Of a stretch of DNA of 64,000 bases, positions 17,806 to 26,117 are shown piece by piece. The notes beneath the pieces were generated by a model. The model made no database searches, was not told where the DNA came from, and worked only from the letters and a program-made list of their open reading frames with translations. Where the stretch lies: positions 1 through 64,000 of the forward strand of contig JACQFP010000033.1 of assembly GCA_016200005.1 (NCBI GenBank). Direction: 5' to 3'. Each line of letters begins with the position of its first letter. Position 1 is the stretch's first letter. The translations under genes were made by a program, and so were the position numbers. The stretch is from Verrucomicrobiota bacterium (GTDB lineage Bacteria; Verrucomicrobiota; Verrucomicrobiia; Limisphaerales; PALSA-1396).

Positions 17806-19428
17806 GTGAAAACACTTTATCTCGATATTTTCAGCGGCATCAGTGGGGACATGTTTCTGGGCGCGCTGATTGACCTTGGCGTCAATGTTCCTCAACTGGA
17901 GCGCGAGTTGGCCAAGCTGAAACTGGATGGCTACCATCTGCACGTCGCGCGAAAACAGAAAGCGAACATCGAAGGCATCAAGTTCGACGTGCACCTGGAA
18001 CACGAGTATGCCCACGGACACACGCATGAACACACGCACGCCGACGGCACAACTCACGCGCACCAGCACGACAATCACGACCATGACCACGAGCACAGCC
18101 ACTCGCACAGTCCCCATGGCGGCCCGCTCGTCAAAACGTCACCGGGCCAGATAGAGTTGAGCGTTTTTGAAACGAACGTTCCGCCACGTTTCCGACTTTA
18201 TTTCTACGATGCCAAGGGAAAGGCGGTGGCGCCGCCAACAGCCAGTAACGTCGGGTTGGAAACCATTCGTGACGGCCGAAAAAGGCAATCGTTCAAGTTC
18301 AAACGCCACGGTGATTACCTCGAAGCAACTGATGAACTGCCCGAGCCACACGAATTCACCGCGATCCTCAAGCTCAAGCGCGGCAGCCGGACGGAGACCC
18401 ACAAAACGCAGTTCATCGAAGATCATCATCATCACGAACACGAACACGGGCGAAACTTTGCCGAGATCAAGAAGCTGATTCTGTCCAGCGCCCTCTCGGA
18501 TTGGGTGAAACAGAAATCGATCGCTGTGTTTCATCGCGTGGCGGTGGCGGAAGGAAAGATTCACGGGATGTCGCCGGAGAACGTGCATTTCCATGAAGTC
18601 GGCGCGGTTGATTCGATTGTCGATATCGTCGGGGCGTGTGTTGCATTGGAACTGCTGGACAGACCGCGCGTTCTGGCGTCGCCGCTCGTCGAGGGCACGG
18701 GTTGGATCAATTGTGCGCATGGACGGTTTCCAATTCCCGCACCGGCCACACTGGCGATCCTTGGTGAGCGCGGCGTTCCGATTTCACAATGCGAGGAGCC
18801 GCATGAACTGGTCACGCCGACGGGCGCGGCGTTGCTCGCGGAATTTGTCGCACGTTTCGGCCCGATGGAAGGATTGACCGCGACGAAGATAGGTTTTGGC
18901 CTCGGGACGCGTGACAACCAGACACGACCCAATGTGCTGCGCGCGGTTCTTGGGGAAACGACTGCGACGAGCGGCGCTGCGCACGATTGGCAGACGGACA
19001 CCATCGCGGTTCTGGAAACGAACCTGGACGACATCAACGCCGAGTTGCTCGGCCATTTTGTGGAACAGGCGCTGGCGGCGGGCGCGCTGGATGCGTTTCA
19101 CACCCCGATCCAGATGAAGAAGAATCGGCCCGGCGTGCTGCTGACTGTTTTGTGCGCGGCAGCGGAGGCGGACAAATTCACCGAGTTGATGTTGCGCGAG
19201 ACGAGCGCGTTTGGCGTGCGCCGCACCATGGCGGAGCGGCGCAAATTGCAACGTGAGTTTGCGGAAGTCAAAACACCGTGGGGTAAAGTGACCGTCAAAC
19301 TCGGCAAGCTCGATGGAAAGGCAATCCAAGCGACGCCGGAATTTGAATCGTGCAAAAAACTGGCGGAGGAGGCTGGTGTTCCATTGAAGCAGATTTACGA
19401 AGCGGCAACCAAAGCGGTTAAACCTTGA
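17806..19428 (+). CDS. larC: LarC nickel-insertion protein with an inserted metal-transporter-like domain
   Basis: GTG 17806 gives 540 residues; usual LarC proteins are about 400-430. LarC inserts nickel into the pincer nucleotide (CTP-dependent in known cases). Core motifs are present: YLDIFSGISGDMFLGALIDLG at 5-25, FHEVGAVDSIVD after residue 255, and TPTGAALLAEF. Between residues 66 and 214 there is an insert in three parts: a His/Asp/Glu-rich stretch (66-104), a beta-rich domain of about 100 residues (105-205) with LSVFETNVPPRFRLYFYD and PHEFTAILKL, and a second His cluster (207-214). I recognise the middle part as the domain found in DmeF-like cation transporters and related nickel/cobalt systems. 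Confidence 0.92.
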   Translation: MKTLYLDIFSGISGDMFLGALIDLGVNVPQLERELAKLKLDGYHLHVARKQKANIEGIKFDVHLEHEYAHGHTHEHTHADGTTHAHQHDNHDHDHEHSHSHSPHGGPLVKTSPGQIELSVFETNVPPRFRLYFYDAKGKAVAPPTASNVGLETIRDGRKRQSFKFKRHGDYLEATDELPEPHEFTAILKLKRGSRTETHKTQFIEDHHHHEHEHGRNFAEIKKLILSSALSDWVKQKSIAVFHRVAVAEGKIHGMSPENVHFHEVGAVDSIVDIVGACVALELLDRPRVLASPLVEGTGWINCAHGRFPIPAPATLAILGERGVPISQCEEPHELVTPTGAALLAEFVARFGPMEGLTATKIGFGLGTRDNQTRPNVLRAVLGETTATSGAAHDWQTDTIAVLETNLDDINAELLGHFVEQALAAGALDAFHTPIQMKKNRPGVLLTVLCAAAEADKFTELMLRETSAFGVRRTMAERRKLQREFAEVKTPWGKVTVKLGKLDGKAIQATPEFESCKKLAEEAGVPLKQIYEAATKAVKP

Positions 19429-19431
19429 TTT

Positions 19432-19683
19432 ATGATTGATTCTGAACTCTTGAAGATTCTCTGCTGCCCGGAGACGCATCAAGCTGTCTCGCTCGCTGAC
19501 TCGTTGCTCATCGTCAAGTTGAACGAACAAATCGTGGCGGGAAAACTGCAAAATCGCGGCGGCCAGTTGTTGAAGGAAAGAATCGACGGGGGATTGATTC
19601 GTGCCGACGGCAAATTTGTTTATCCCATTCGCCAGGATATTCCGGTGATGCTGATTGACGAGGCGATTCCGGTGGCGGCGTAG
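19432..19683 (+). CDS. Trm112-like small zinc-ribbon-type protein
   Basis: This 83-residue protein starts three bases after larC and is probably in its operon. It has the Trm112/UPF0434 pattern: LLKILCCPETHQAVSL near the N-terminus and LIRADGKFVYPIRQDIPVMLIDEA at the C-terminus. Trm112 proteins are activator subunits of methyltransferases in eukaryotes and archaea; bacterial roles are less clear. The first CxxC is replaced by a CC pair and the second pair is absent, so zinc binding may be lost. Confidence 0.8.
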   Translation: MIDSELLKILCCPETHQAVSLADSLLIVKLNEQIVAGKLQNRGGQLLKERIDGGLIRADGKFVYPIRQDIPVMLIDEAIPVAA

Positions 19684-19760
19684 AAAACACCCAACCTCCA
19701 AACACCCAAATACCCAAGCAGTCACTTTGGGTATTTGTGGTACTTGGCTGCTTGGGTCTT
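19684..19760. repeat. Heptamer-like array and hairpin between genes
   Basis: Just after the Trm112-like stop, units such as AACACCC, AACCTCC, AAACACCC and AAATACCC follow each other at 7-8 bp intervals. The end of the array (ACCCAAGCAG) is complementary to CTGCTTGGGT at about 19749-19758, and a shorter internal stem pairs AATACCCAA with TTGGGTATT. The hairpin is followed by CTTT and may end the larC transcript. Confidence 0.55.
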
Positions 19761-19819
19761 TAGCTCGTTCCCTTCTGACTGGCAATTAGGCTGGGGCCAG
19801 ATATTCTCGTCTTTGCTTT

Positions 19820-21019
19820 ATGAAGAAATGGTTGAACCCAGTTGAATCCGTGATCGCCGATTTGCAGAAGGGCAAAATGGTGATCGTGGTGGATGATGCC
19901 GACCGCGAGAACGAGGGCGACTTGATCATGGCCGCTCAATTTGTCACGGCGGGCACGGTCAATTTCATGGCCAAGCACGGACGCGGATTGATCTGCGTGC
20001 CGACAACTTCCGAACGGCTGAAACAACTCGGCATCGAGCGGATGGTGTTGCAAAACCGGGAGACGTTCAAAACCGACTTTCAGGTTAGCGTTGATGCCGC
20101 CAAAGGAATCACGACTGGCATCAGCGCGGCGGATCGGGCGCGCACGATCGAGATCATGGCGGACTCGACGGCGTTGCCGGACGACCTGGTGCAACCGGGG
20201 CATGTCTTTCCGTTGCGCGCGCGACCAGGCGGCGTTTTGCAACGGGCAGGTCACACGGAAGCGGCGGTTGACCTGGTGAAGCTCGCGGGGTTTCGTCCCA
20301 TCGGCGTCATTTGCGAAATCATGAGCGATGATGGGTCGATGGCGCGTTTGGGGGAGTTAATCCGATTTGCCCGGCGACATCGGCTGAAGATTTGCACCAT
20401 TGAAGCGCTGATCAAGCATCGTCGCGCCCGCGAGAAGCTGGTGGAGCACGTTGAGATGGTGAAGATGCCCACGGAATACGGGGATTTTGAATTGCATCTC
20501 TACCGTTCACATACCGACGGACAGCATCATCTGGCGATCGTTAAAGGCGATGTCTCGGGTAAAAAGAATGTCCTCGTGCGCGTTCACAGCGAATGCCTCA
20601 CCGGCGATGTGTTTGGGTCGCGCCGCTGCGATTGCGGGCCGCAGTTGCATCAGGCGATGCGGCAGGTTGCCAACGAGGGATGCGGGGTGATTGTTTATAT
20701 GCGGCAGGAAGGGCGGGGAATTGGTCTGGCATCGAAGATCAAGGCCTACAAATTGCAGGAGCGCGGCTACGACACCGTGGAAGCGAACAAGAAGCTGGGC
20801 TTTCCCATGGACTTGCGCGAATACGGTTTGGGCGCGCAAATCCTTGTGGACCTGGGTTTGAAGACGATTCGGTTGCTGACCAACAATCCGAAGAAAATCG
20901 TCGGGCTGGAAGGCTACGGTCTGGAGATTGTCGAGCAGGTGCCGATCAAAGTGAAAGCCAATCCGCACAACGCGAAGTATTTGAAGACGAAGCGGGAGAA
21001 GTTGGGGCATTTGTTATAG
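19820..21019 (+). CDS. ribBA: Bifunctional DHBP synthase / GTP cyclohydrolase II
   Basis: This 399-residue protein makes both riboflavin precursors. The N-terminal half is 3,4-dihydroxy-2-butanone-4-phosphate synthase with the acidic DDADRENEGDL motif at 25-35 and the GHVFPLRARPGGVLQRAGHTEA region. The C-terminal half is GTP cyclohydrolase II with the zinc cysteines in SECLTGDVFGSRRCDCGPQL and RQEGRGIGL. I looked for an FMN riboswitch in the 135 bp upstream and found none. ribH lies 1.5 kb downstream, separated by three unrelated genes. Confidence 0.96.
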   Translation: MKKWLNPVESVIADLQKGKMVIVVDDADRENEGDLIMAAQFVTAGTVNFMAKHGRGLICVPTTSERLKQLGIERMVLQNRETFKTDFQVSVDAAKGITTGISAADRARTIEIMADSTALPDDLVQPGHVFPLRARPGGVLQRAGHTEAAVDLVKLAGFRPIGVICEIMSDDGSMARLGELIRFARRHRLKICTIEALIKHRRAREKLVEHVEMVKMPTEYGDFELHLYRSHTDGQHHLAIVKGDVSGKKNVLVRVHSECLTGDVFGSRRCDCGPQLHQAMRQVANEGCGVIVYMRQEGRGIGLASKIKAYKLQERGYDTVEANKKLGFPMDLREYGLGAQILVDLGLKTIRLLTNNPKKIVGLEGYGLEIVEQVPIKVKANPHNAKYLKTKREKLGHLL

Positions 21020-21054
21020 TTTGCGAATTAAGAACTCCGATTTCTTCGGCCTAG

Positions 21055-21717
21055 ATGAAAACCTTGCAGGAACTCATCAACCGCGAAGACCCTGCCTGGC
21101 CGTTGGTTCGACAATGGATCGCGGAAGCTGCAAACCCTGTTGAGATTTTGCCGCCGCCTGATGACGCCACGCGCGAGAGAGCTTTGATTAACACGCAAGT
21201 CACGACACGCTCGCCGATGGGAGCAATTACTTATGAGAGCGGAGGCATTCTAATCGACCATGGTTGGTTGCGTATCTTAGCCGCCGGCCACCCACGTCTT
21301 CCCCGTTCATTGCCGGGCTGGAATTCTGATCGCTCATTTACAGTGTCTGGTCAGCGACCCTCCTTTTTGCTTATTGCCGACGATGTCGTTGGCGGTTTTT
21401 TTGCCATTGATGGAGGCGGGCTTGGATTTGAACGTGGCAAGGTTTGTTATCTTCCGCCGGACACTTTAACTTGGGAAAATACCGAAAAAGGCTATTCGGA
21501 TTTTCTTGTCTGGTGTTTCAAAGGCGATTTGGCGACGTATTACGAGGCAATGCGATGGGGAAGCTGGCAGAAGGATTTGGAAACAGTCGGCGGCGACGAG
21601 GTCTTTGGTTTTTTACCGCCTTTGTGCATCGGCGATTCACCCGTTGCTAAACGGGGTAGAGAGCTTATTAGCGTGTCCAAGATTTACGAACTGCATGTAG
21701 CGCAAAGTAACAAATAG
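21055..21717 (+). CDS. DUF2625 family protein
   Basis: This 220-residue protein carries typical DUF2625 blocks: TLQELINREDPAWPLVRQWI at the start, the DDATRERALINTQVTTRSPMGA segment, GGILIDHGWLRILAAGH and the aromatic GYSDFLVWCFKGDLATYYEA stretch. The family is sporadic in bacteria and has no known activity. The gene is somewhat less GC-rich than ribBA before it, and it splits the riboflavin genes, so it looks like a later insertion. Confidence 0.85.
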   Translation: MKTLQELINREDPAWPLVRQWIAEAANPVEILPPPDDATRERALINTQVTTRSPMGAITYESGGILIDHGWLRILAAGHPRLPRSLPGWNSDRSFTVSGQRPSFLLIADDVVGGFFAIDGGGLGFERGKVCYLPPDTLTWENTEKGYSDFLVWCFKGDLATYYEAMRWGSWQKDLETVGGDEVFGFLPPLCIGDSPVAKRGRELISVSKIYELHVAQSNK

Positions 21718-21818
21718 CATGTTGAAACTCGTCAGAACCAACCCGACCGGGGACTGCGGTACCTTCGTCCTCGTCGCGTTGGATTGACAGCAGACCAAGA
21801 GCAGTCCATTTTCAGGCC

Positions 21819-22091
21819 ATGAAAGTTTTGAGTGTCAGCAGCGCCAAGTCAAGGCTGGGACGGGTGATTGACCAGGTGATCAAAACGCGCGAGCCGGTGG
21901 TCATTCCGCGCGGTGAGAATCATGTGATGATTGCGCCGTATCAATTGCCTACGCCGGATGAATCGGAACTGGCGCGCGTGTTCCGCGAGATGGACAATGG
22001 CCGCGCGCCAATCGAAGAAGATGCCGAGTTGCTGGGAGCGATTCAGGAAGAAGTCCGCAAATACCGCGCTGAAAAGCGACGTCGGAAATGA
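21819..22091 (+). CDS. Phd/YefM-like antitoxin
   Basis: This 90-residue protein starts MKVLSVSSAKSRLGRVIDQVIKTREPVVIPRGENHVMIAP, the prevent-host-death fold: a short strand, a helix and a beta hairpin that binds DNA as a dimer. The C-terminal charged helix would wrap the toxin. It overlaps the PIN-domain gene by four bases (ATGA), so the pair forms a toxin-antitoxin module. Confidence 0.85.
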   Translation: MKVLSVSSAKSRLGRVIDQVIKTREPVVIPRGENHVMIAPYQLPTPDESELARVFREMDNGRAPIEEDAELLGAIQEEVRKYRAEKRRRK

Positions 22092-22507
22092 CGGTCGGCT
22101 TCGACACGAACGTGTTTGTCTCCGCGGCGGCTTCCCAAATGGGTTCTTCGCGCCGCTGTTTTGTTTTGCTCGCGCGTCGAAAGTTTCTGCTGGCTGTGAC
22201 CAAGGAGATTTTACACGAATACGAACGCACCGCCGAAGAGTTGTCGCGCAGGCCGGGAAGATATCACGGCATGAAGTGGCGTCCGCTGTTTCGCTGGGTG
22301 CATGACAAGGCGGCTTATTTCGAGCCACCACCGGTGGGCAAACAGCGCAGCCGCGATCTCGCCGACGATATTTTCCTGGCGTGTGCGCTGGCCAGCGGGG
22401 CAAAATTCATCGTGTCGCACGACCGGGATTTGCTGGCGTTGGAAAAGCCTTTTGGCATTGAGATCATGACACCAGCGGTTTTCGTCGCGCGGGTTAAAAC
22501 AGTTTGA
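22088..22507 (+). CDS. PIN-domain toxin
   Basis: This 139-residue PIN protein has the conserved acidic residues: D6 in [11 protein letters not shown] in [11 protein letters not shown] in [11 protein letters not shown] and D in SHDRDLL. It is of the 'putative toxin-antitoxin system toxin component, PIN family' type. It is clearly related to the PIN protein at 35197-35613 (shared KQRSRD, DRDLL and LEKPFGI blocks), but that one has a different antitoxin family. It ends three bases before ribH. Confidence 0.88.
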   Translation: MTVGFDTNVFVSAAASQMGSSRRCFVLLARRKFLLAVTKEILHEYERTAEELSRRPGRYHGMKWRPLFRWVHDKAAYFEPPPVGKQRSRDLADDIFLACALASGAKFIVSHDRDLLALEKPFGIEIMTPAVFVARVKTV

Positions 22508-22509
22508 TT

Positions 22510-23004
22510 ATGCTTCGCAAAGTTCAACGGCAAAAATCGCGCGCCACTGGAGGGACGTTCGCCATCGTCGCATCGCGCTACAATGCGCGTTACGTGGACG
22601 CAATGTTGCGCGCGGCCAAGACGGAATTGCGGCACGCAGGGGCGAAGATTCAAATCGTCCGTGTGCCGGGCGCTTACGAGATCCCGGTCGTCGCTGCGCG
22701 GTTGGCGCGAGCGGGTTCTTCCCACGCATCACGCCTCACGCATCAAGCACCGCTCTCCGCCATCATTTGTCTGGGAGTGATTTTACGCGGCGAAACAACG
22801 CATGCGGCGCACATTGGCGAGGCGGTAAGTCGGGCGCTGATGCAGATTCAGTTGGAAACCGAAATCCCCGTCATCCACGAGGTGTTGCTGCTGGAAAACG
22901 AGGAACAGGCGCGAGCGCGGTGTCTCGGCAAGCAATACAACCGCGGCATGGAAGCGGCACGAACGGCCCTGGAAATGGCCGTGGTCATGACCACATTGCG
23001 TTAA
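22510..23004 (+). CDS. ribH: 6,7-dimethyl-8-ribityllumazine synthase with in-frame insertion
   Basis: ATG 22510 gives 164 residues. RibH condenses the RibA/RibD-derived pyrimidine with DHBP to make lumazine, the direct riboflavin precursor, and forms a 60-mer shell or pentamer. Visible: [46 protein letters not shown] with the catalytic His, and the final helix [12 protein letters not shown]. Between LARAG and SAIICLG there are about ten residues more than usual, and these are encoded by a heptamer array (22723-22750). They fall in the loop after a helix, where they could be tolerated. Confidence 0.95.
   Translation: MLRKVQRQKSRATGGTFAIVASRYNARYVDAMLRAAKTELRHAGAKIQIVRVPGAYEIPVVAARLARAGSSHASRLTHQAPLSAIICLGVILRGETTHAAHIGEAVSRALMQIQLETEIPVIHEVLLLENEEQARARCLGKQYNRGMEAARTALEMAVVMTTLR
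22723..22750. repeat. Four-unit heptamer array inside ribH
   Basis: CACGCAT, CACGCCT, CACGCAT, CAAGCAC follow without gaps. With two flanking bases they make a frame-preserving insertion into the ribH coding sequence, at a place where lumazine synthases normally have a two- or three-residue turn. Confidence 0.75.
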
Positions 23005-23092
23005 GCGCAATCGTTTGCGTGTCGCCGAAAGCATCAATGAATACAGGGTGATTTGGCGCGTCCTTACTGGAGGAAATGAGTGTTAGCAGACC

Positions 23093-23110
23093 TTGTGAAA
23101 AGTTTCACAA
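23093..23110. promoter_or_regulatory. Rex-like operator before the oxidase cluster
   Basis: TTGTGAAAAGTTTCACAA is a perfect 8+8 inverted repeat with a two-base centre and fits the known Rex box TTGTGAA-N4-TTCACAA exactly. It lies 70 bp upstream of the cupredoxin gene that opens the respiratory cluster. A weak promoter (TTGCAG at about 23115, then TAAGCT) follows it closely. Rex is a repressor that releases DNA when NADH/NAD+ rises, and it commonly controls respiratory genes. No rex gene is in the window. Confidence 0.7.
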
Positions 23111-23179
23111 ATTTCTTGCAGCGCATTTTCTCGATGATAAGCTTGAGCAAATTTGTTTGAGAAATGACAAAATAAAACT

Positions 23180-23887
23180 ATGAAAACGCACTTTCCGATA
23201 CTCACCACCATGGCGCTGGCCGTGATCGCGCCGACCTTGTTCGCCGCCGATATCACGGGCAAAGTCACCCTCAAAGGCACGCCGCCGCCGGAGAAGGAGA
23301 TCGCGCCGCTGATGAACGACCCCATTTGCGGCAAACTCCATACGGCTCCGGTCAAGACCAGGTTTTACGTTGTTGATGCCAGCGGTAATCTGGCCGATGT
23401 AGTCGTTTCGCTGAAGGGAGTCAGCGGCAAATCCACTGGTGCGTCGGCGACACCCGCCGTTGTGGACCAAAAAGGTTGTGAATATGCCCCTTACGTTTTC
23501 GCGGTCCAGACCGGCCAAAAAATAAATGTGAAGAACTCTGATCCGGTGTTACACAATGTTCATCCCACCCCCGCCGTGGCCGGCAACAAGGAAGAAAACA
23601 AGGCGCAGATGCCGAACGGTCCCGATTTGACCTTCGCGTTTGAAAAGCCGGAACCGTTTTTGAAGTTCGCGTGCAATGTCCACCCGTGGATGTTCGCGTA
23701 TGCCAGCGTTTTCGATCATCCCTACTTCGCCGTGACGGGCAAGGATGGCACTTTCAAGATCGCGAACGTGCCGCCCGGCAAATACACGATTGAAGCGCAG
23801 CATCGCAAGGGGGGTGTGGTGACGCAGGAGATCACCGTGGAAGGCGACAAGAAAGTTGACTTCACGATTGAGTTAAAAGGGCAATAA
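23180..23887 (+). CDS. Secreted cupredoxin-like protein of the oxidase cluster
   Basis: This 235-residue protein has a signal peptide (MALAVIAPTLFAAD). Residues of about 80-190 form a plastocyanin-like domain with type-1 copper ligands in order: H in VLHNVHPTP, then FACNVHPWMFAYA with Cys, His and Met. The remaining C-terminal part (GTFKIANVPPGKYTIEAQHRKG) is a carboxypeptidase-regulatory-like beta sandwich. Its place at the head of the cytochrome oxidase genes, behind a Rex-like site, suggests an electron carrier or copper-delivery role in the periplasm. Confidence 0.82.
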   Translation: MKTHFPILTTMALAVIAPTLFAADITGKVTLKGTPPPEKEIAPLMNDPICGKLHTAPVKTRFYVVDASGNLADVVVSLKGVSGKSTGASATPAVVDQKGCEYAPYVFAVQTGQKINVKNSDPVLHNVHPTPAVAGNKEENKAQMPNGPDLTFAFEKPEPFLKFACNVHPWMFAYASVFDHPYFAVTGKDGTFKIANVPPGKYTIEAQHRKGGVVTQEITVEGDKKVDFTIELKGQ

Positions 23888-23986
23888 TTTTGACCCGGAA
23901 AATTTCTTCTCAAACCAAGCCGCTGTGGTTTAATCGACCACGGCGGTCTTGTTTTCAAGGCCGACGTTGATTGGTTTTACCTGGTA

Positions 23987-25075
23987 ATGAAACGATCCAC
24001 TGAGAATCGCTGGTTGAGCCGTTTTGCTTTTTTGACGGCGCTGGCCACACTTTTTCTGGTGGGTCTTGGCGGCGTGGTGACGAGCAAGGGAGTGGGCATG
24101 GCCGTGCCGGACTGGCCCAACACTTTTGGCGAGAACATGTTCCTATTTCCCTTCAGCAAGTGGGTGGGTGGTGTTTTTTATGAACACAGCCATCGTCTGG
24201 TGGCATCGGGCGTCGGAATGTTGACGACGATCCTGGCCGTGTGGCTCTGGCTGAAGGAGTCGCGGCGTTGGTTACGCTGGCTTGGCGTGGCCGCCTTTCT
24301 GGCTGTGATTTTGCAAGGCGTCTTGGGCGGACTACGCGTGGTTTTCGACAGGTACGGTTGGGGGACGGAACTGGGAATTTTTCATGCAACGATGGCGCAA
24401 CTTTTTTTTGTGCTGATTTGCTCCATCGCGTTGTTCACCACCCGATGGTGGCAGAACCTCACGGTTGATCGTTACGCATCCGACAGACAGGGCCGGTTGA
24501 GATATTACTTTCTCGCAACGACTTTCTTGATTCTCGGCCAGTTGATGCTCGGAGCGACGATGCGACATCAACATGCGGGGTTGGCCATCCCGGATTTTCC
24601 GCTGGCCTATGGGAAGGTCTGGCCGGCGATGGACGCGGAGTCAGTGGCGGTTTACAATCAAAACCGGATTGAAGTTCAGGGTGACAACCCGATCACTGCA
24701 TTTCAAGTCGGCCTGCAAATGGTCCATCGCATCATGGCAGTCGCAATTTTGTTGGCCGTGGTTTTCAGTCTGCGCCAAGGCGTCCGGCACCGCGGCTGGA
24801 GAAGTCCTTTGACCCGCCTCTCATGCGTGTGGTTGGGGCTGATTGCGATGCAGATTGCACTGGGTGCCGCGACGATCTGGTCTGATAAAAAAGTCGATGT
24901 CACTACCGCGCACGTCGCCGTGGGCGCGCTGTCATTGGTGAACGGAGCCCTGCTCAGCTTGATTGCTTTTCGTTCTCTCAAACCAGCCAGAGTGCAGTCC
25001 GTGGCATCGATGACAAGGCAGGCGGCGGCGAATGATTTTACGGCGCAACCGTCCAGCGCAGGCCATCTGCAATAA
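23987..25075 (+). CDS. ctaA: Heme A synthase
   Basis: This 362-residue protein has about eight membrane segments and the CtaA/COX15 layout. Heme-binding histidines lie in EHSHRLVASG (first half), FHATMAQLFF and QMVHRIMAVAILLAVV (second half), with the family's GGVVTSKGVGMAVPDWPNTFG opening loop. The enzyme oxidises the methyl group of heme O to a formyl group, giving heme A for the oxidase encoded downstream. ctaB follows after seven bases. Confidence 0.95.
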   Translation: MKRSTENRWLSRFAFLTALATLFLVGLGGVVTSKGVGMAVPDWPNTFGENMFLFPFSKWVGGVFYEHSHRLVASGVGMLTTILAVWLWLKESRRWLRWLGVAAFLAVILQGVLGGLRVVFDRYGWGTELGIFHATMAQLFFVLICSIALFTTRWWQNLTVDRYASDRQGRLRYYFLATTFLILGQLMLGATMRHQHAGLAIPDFPLAYGKVWPAMDAESVAVYNQNRIEVQGDNPITAFQVGLQMVHRIMAVAILLAVVFSLRQGVRHRGWRSPLTRLSCVWLGLIAMQIALGAATIWSDKKVDVTTAHVAVGALSLVNGALLSLIAFRSLKPARVQSVASMTRQAAANDFTAQPSSAGHLQ

Positions 25076-25082
25076 GAGCGAC

Positions 25083-25988
25083 ATGAAAGCCACCGCCCAA
25101 ACCATCATCGCCGCGCCGCTTGTTGACAAGAAGACGCGGCTGACGGTTTTGAGCGAATTGATCAAAGCGCGGCTGACCATGCTGGTGTTGCTGACGACTT
25201 TGGTTGGATTTTACGTTGGTTGCCGGGGAGCGATGGATAATGCGTTGCTGTTCCACACGATGCTGGGGACGGCGTTGGTGGCGAGCGGTGCGGCCGCACT
25301 CAACCAATTGTTGGAGCGGGAGTATGACGCCAAGATGCGGCGCACCGAGGATCGCCCGTTGCCCTCGGGGCGGTTGGCCCCTGAAACGGTGCTGATCATG
25401 GGCGGGGCGTCCGCCGCCGTGGGCATGCTCTATCTGGCGTTGGCGGTCAACTTGCTGACCAGTCTGCTCGGAGCTGTGACGCTGGTCAGCTATCTGTTCG
25501 TCTATACTCCGCTCAAGCGCGTGACTTCGCTCAACACGGCCGTTGGAGCGATTCCGGGCGCGCTGCCGCCATTGATGGGTTGGGTGGCGGCGCGGAACGA
25601 GATCACGATCGAAGGCTGGGCGCTGTTCGCCATTTTATTCTTCTGGCAACTGCCGCATTTTCTGGCGATTGCCTGGATGTATCGCGAGGACTATGCGCGG
25701 GCCGGGTTCGTGATGTTGCCGGTCATTGATCCGCAGGGGCACCGGACGGGCCGCCAGGCGGTGAGCCACACGCTGGGATTGCTGCCGATCAGTTTGTGTC
25801 CGTTTCTGTTCAGGGTCGCGGGCCCGGTTTATGTATTCGGAGCGTTGGTGCTGGGGCTGGGGTTCTTGTGGTTCGCGATCCAATTCTCGCGACACCTGAC
25901 AAGGCCGCGGGCGCGCCAATTGTTTTACGCGTCGATCTTGTACCTGCCGCTGCTGTTGGGCTTGATGGTGTTCGATAAACTCCGATGA
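25083..25988 (+). CDS. ctaB: Protoheme IX farnesyltransferase (heme O synthase)
   Basis: ATG 25083 gives 301 residues with the UbiA-type prenyltransferase fold. The Asp-rich prenyl-diphosphate site is seen as NQLLEREYDAKMRRTEDRP and the second motif as YREDYARAGFVMLPVID. About nine membrane helices are predicted. The enzyme adds a farnesyl tail to heme B to give heme O, the substrate of CtaA. The order ctaA-ctaB-subunit I is a normal arrangement for aa3-type oxidases. Confidence 0.95.
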   Translation: MKATAQTIIAAPLVDKKTRLTVLSELIKARLTMLVLLTTLVGFYVGCRGAMDNALLFHTMLGTALVASGAAALNQLLEREYDAKMRRTEDRPLPSGRLAPETVLIMGGASAAVGMLYLALAVNLLTSLLGAVTLVSYLFVYTPLKRVTSLNTAVGAIPGALPPLMGWVAARNEITIEGWALFAILFFWQLPHFLAIAWMYREDYARAGFVMLPVIDPQGHRTGRQAVSHTLGLLPISLCPFLFRVAGPVYVFGALVLGLGFLWFAIQFSRHLTRPRARQLFYASILYLPLLLGLMVFDKLR

Positions 25989-26008
25989 AAACAAAGGACA
26001 TTCTACCG

Positions 26009-26037
26009 TTGACACTTGCGGAAAGGCGAAGTTAACT
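26009..26037 (+). promoter_or_regulatory. Possible promoter for the oxidase subunit genes
   Basis: TTGACA at 26009-26014 is a consensus -35 box, and TTAACT follows after exactly 17 bp. The -10 match is weak. A near-perfect palindrome GGCGAAGTTAACTTTCGCC covers the -10 region and could be an operator or the end of the ctaB transcript. Confidence 0.45.
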
Positions 26038-26117
26038 TTCGCCCCTTAAAAATTAGAAACGAGAAATGATTTTGGTTCGCAACGAAAAATTAAAACCATA
26101 ACCGATACAGAAAAAGC

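Noticed and set aside
19684-19819. FMN riboswitch before ribBA
   Set aside because: The conserved FMN-box blocks are absent; the stretch holds a heptamer-like array and a simple hairpin.
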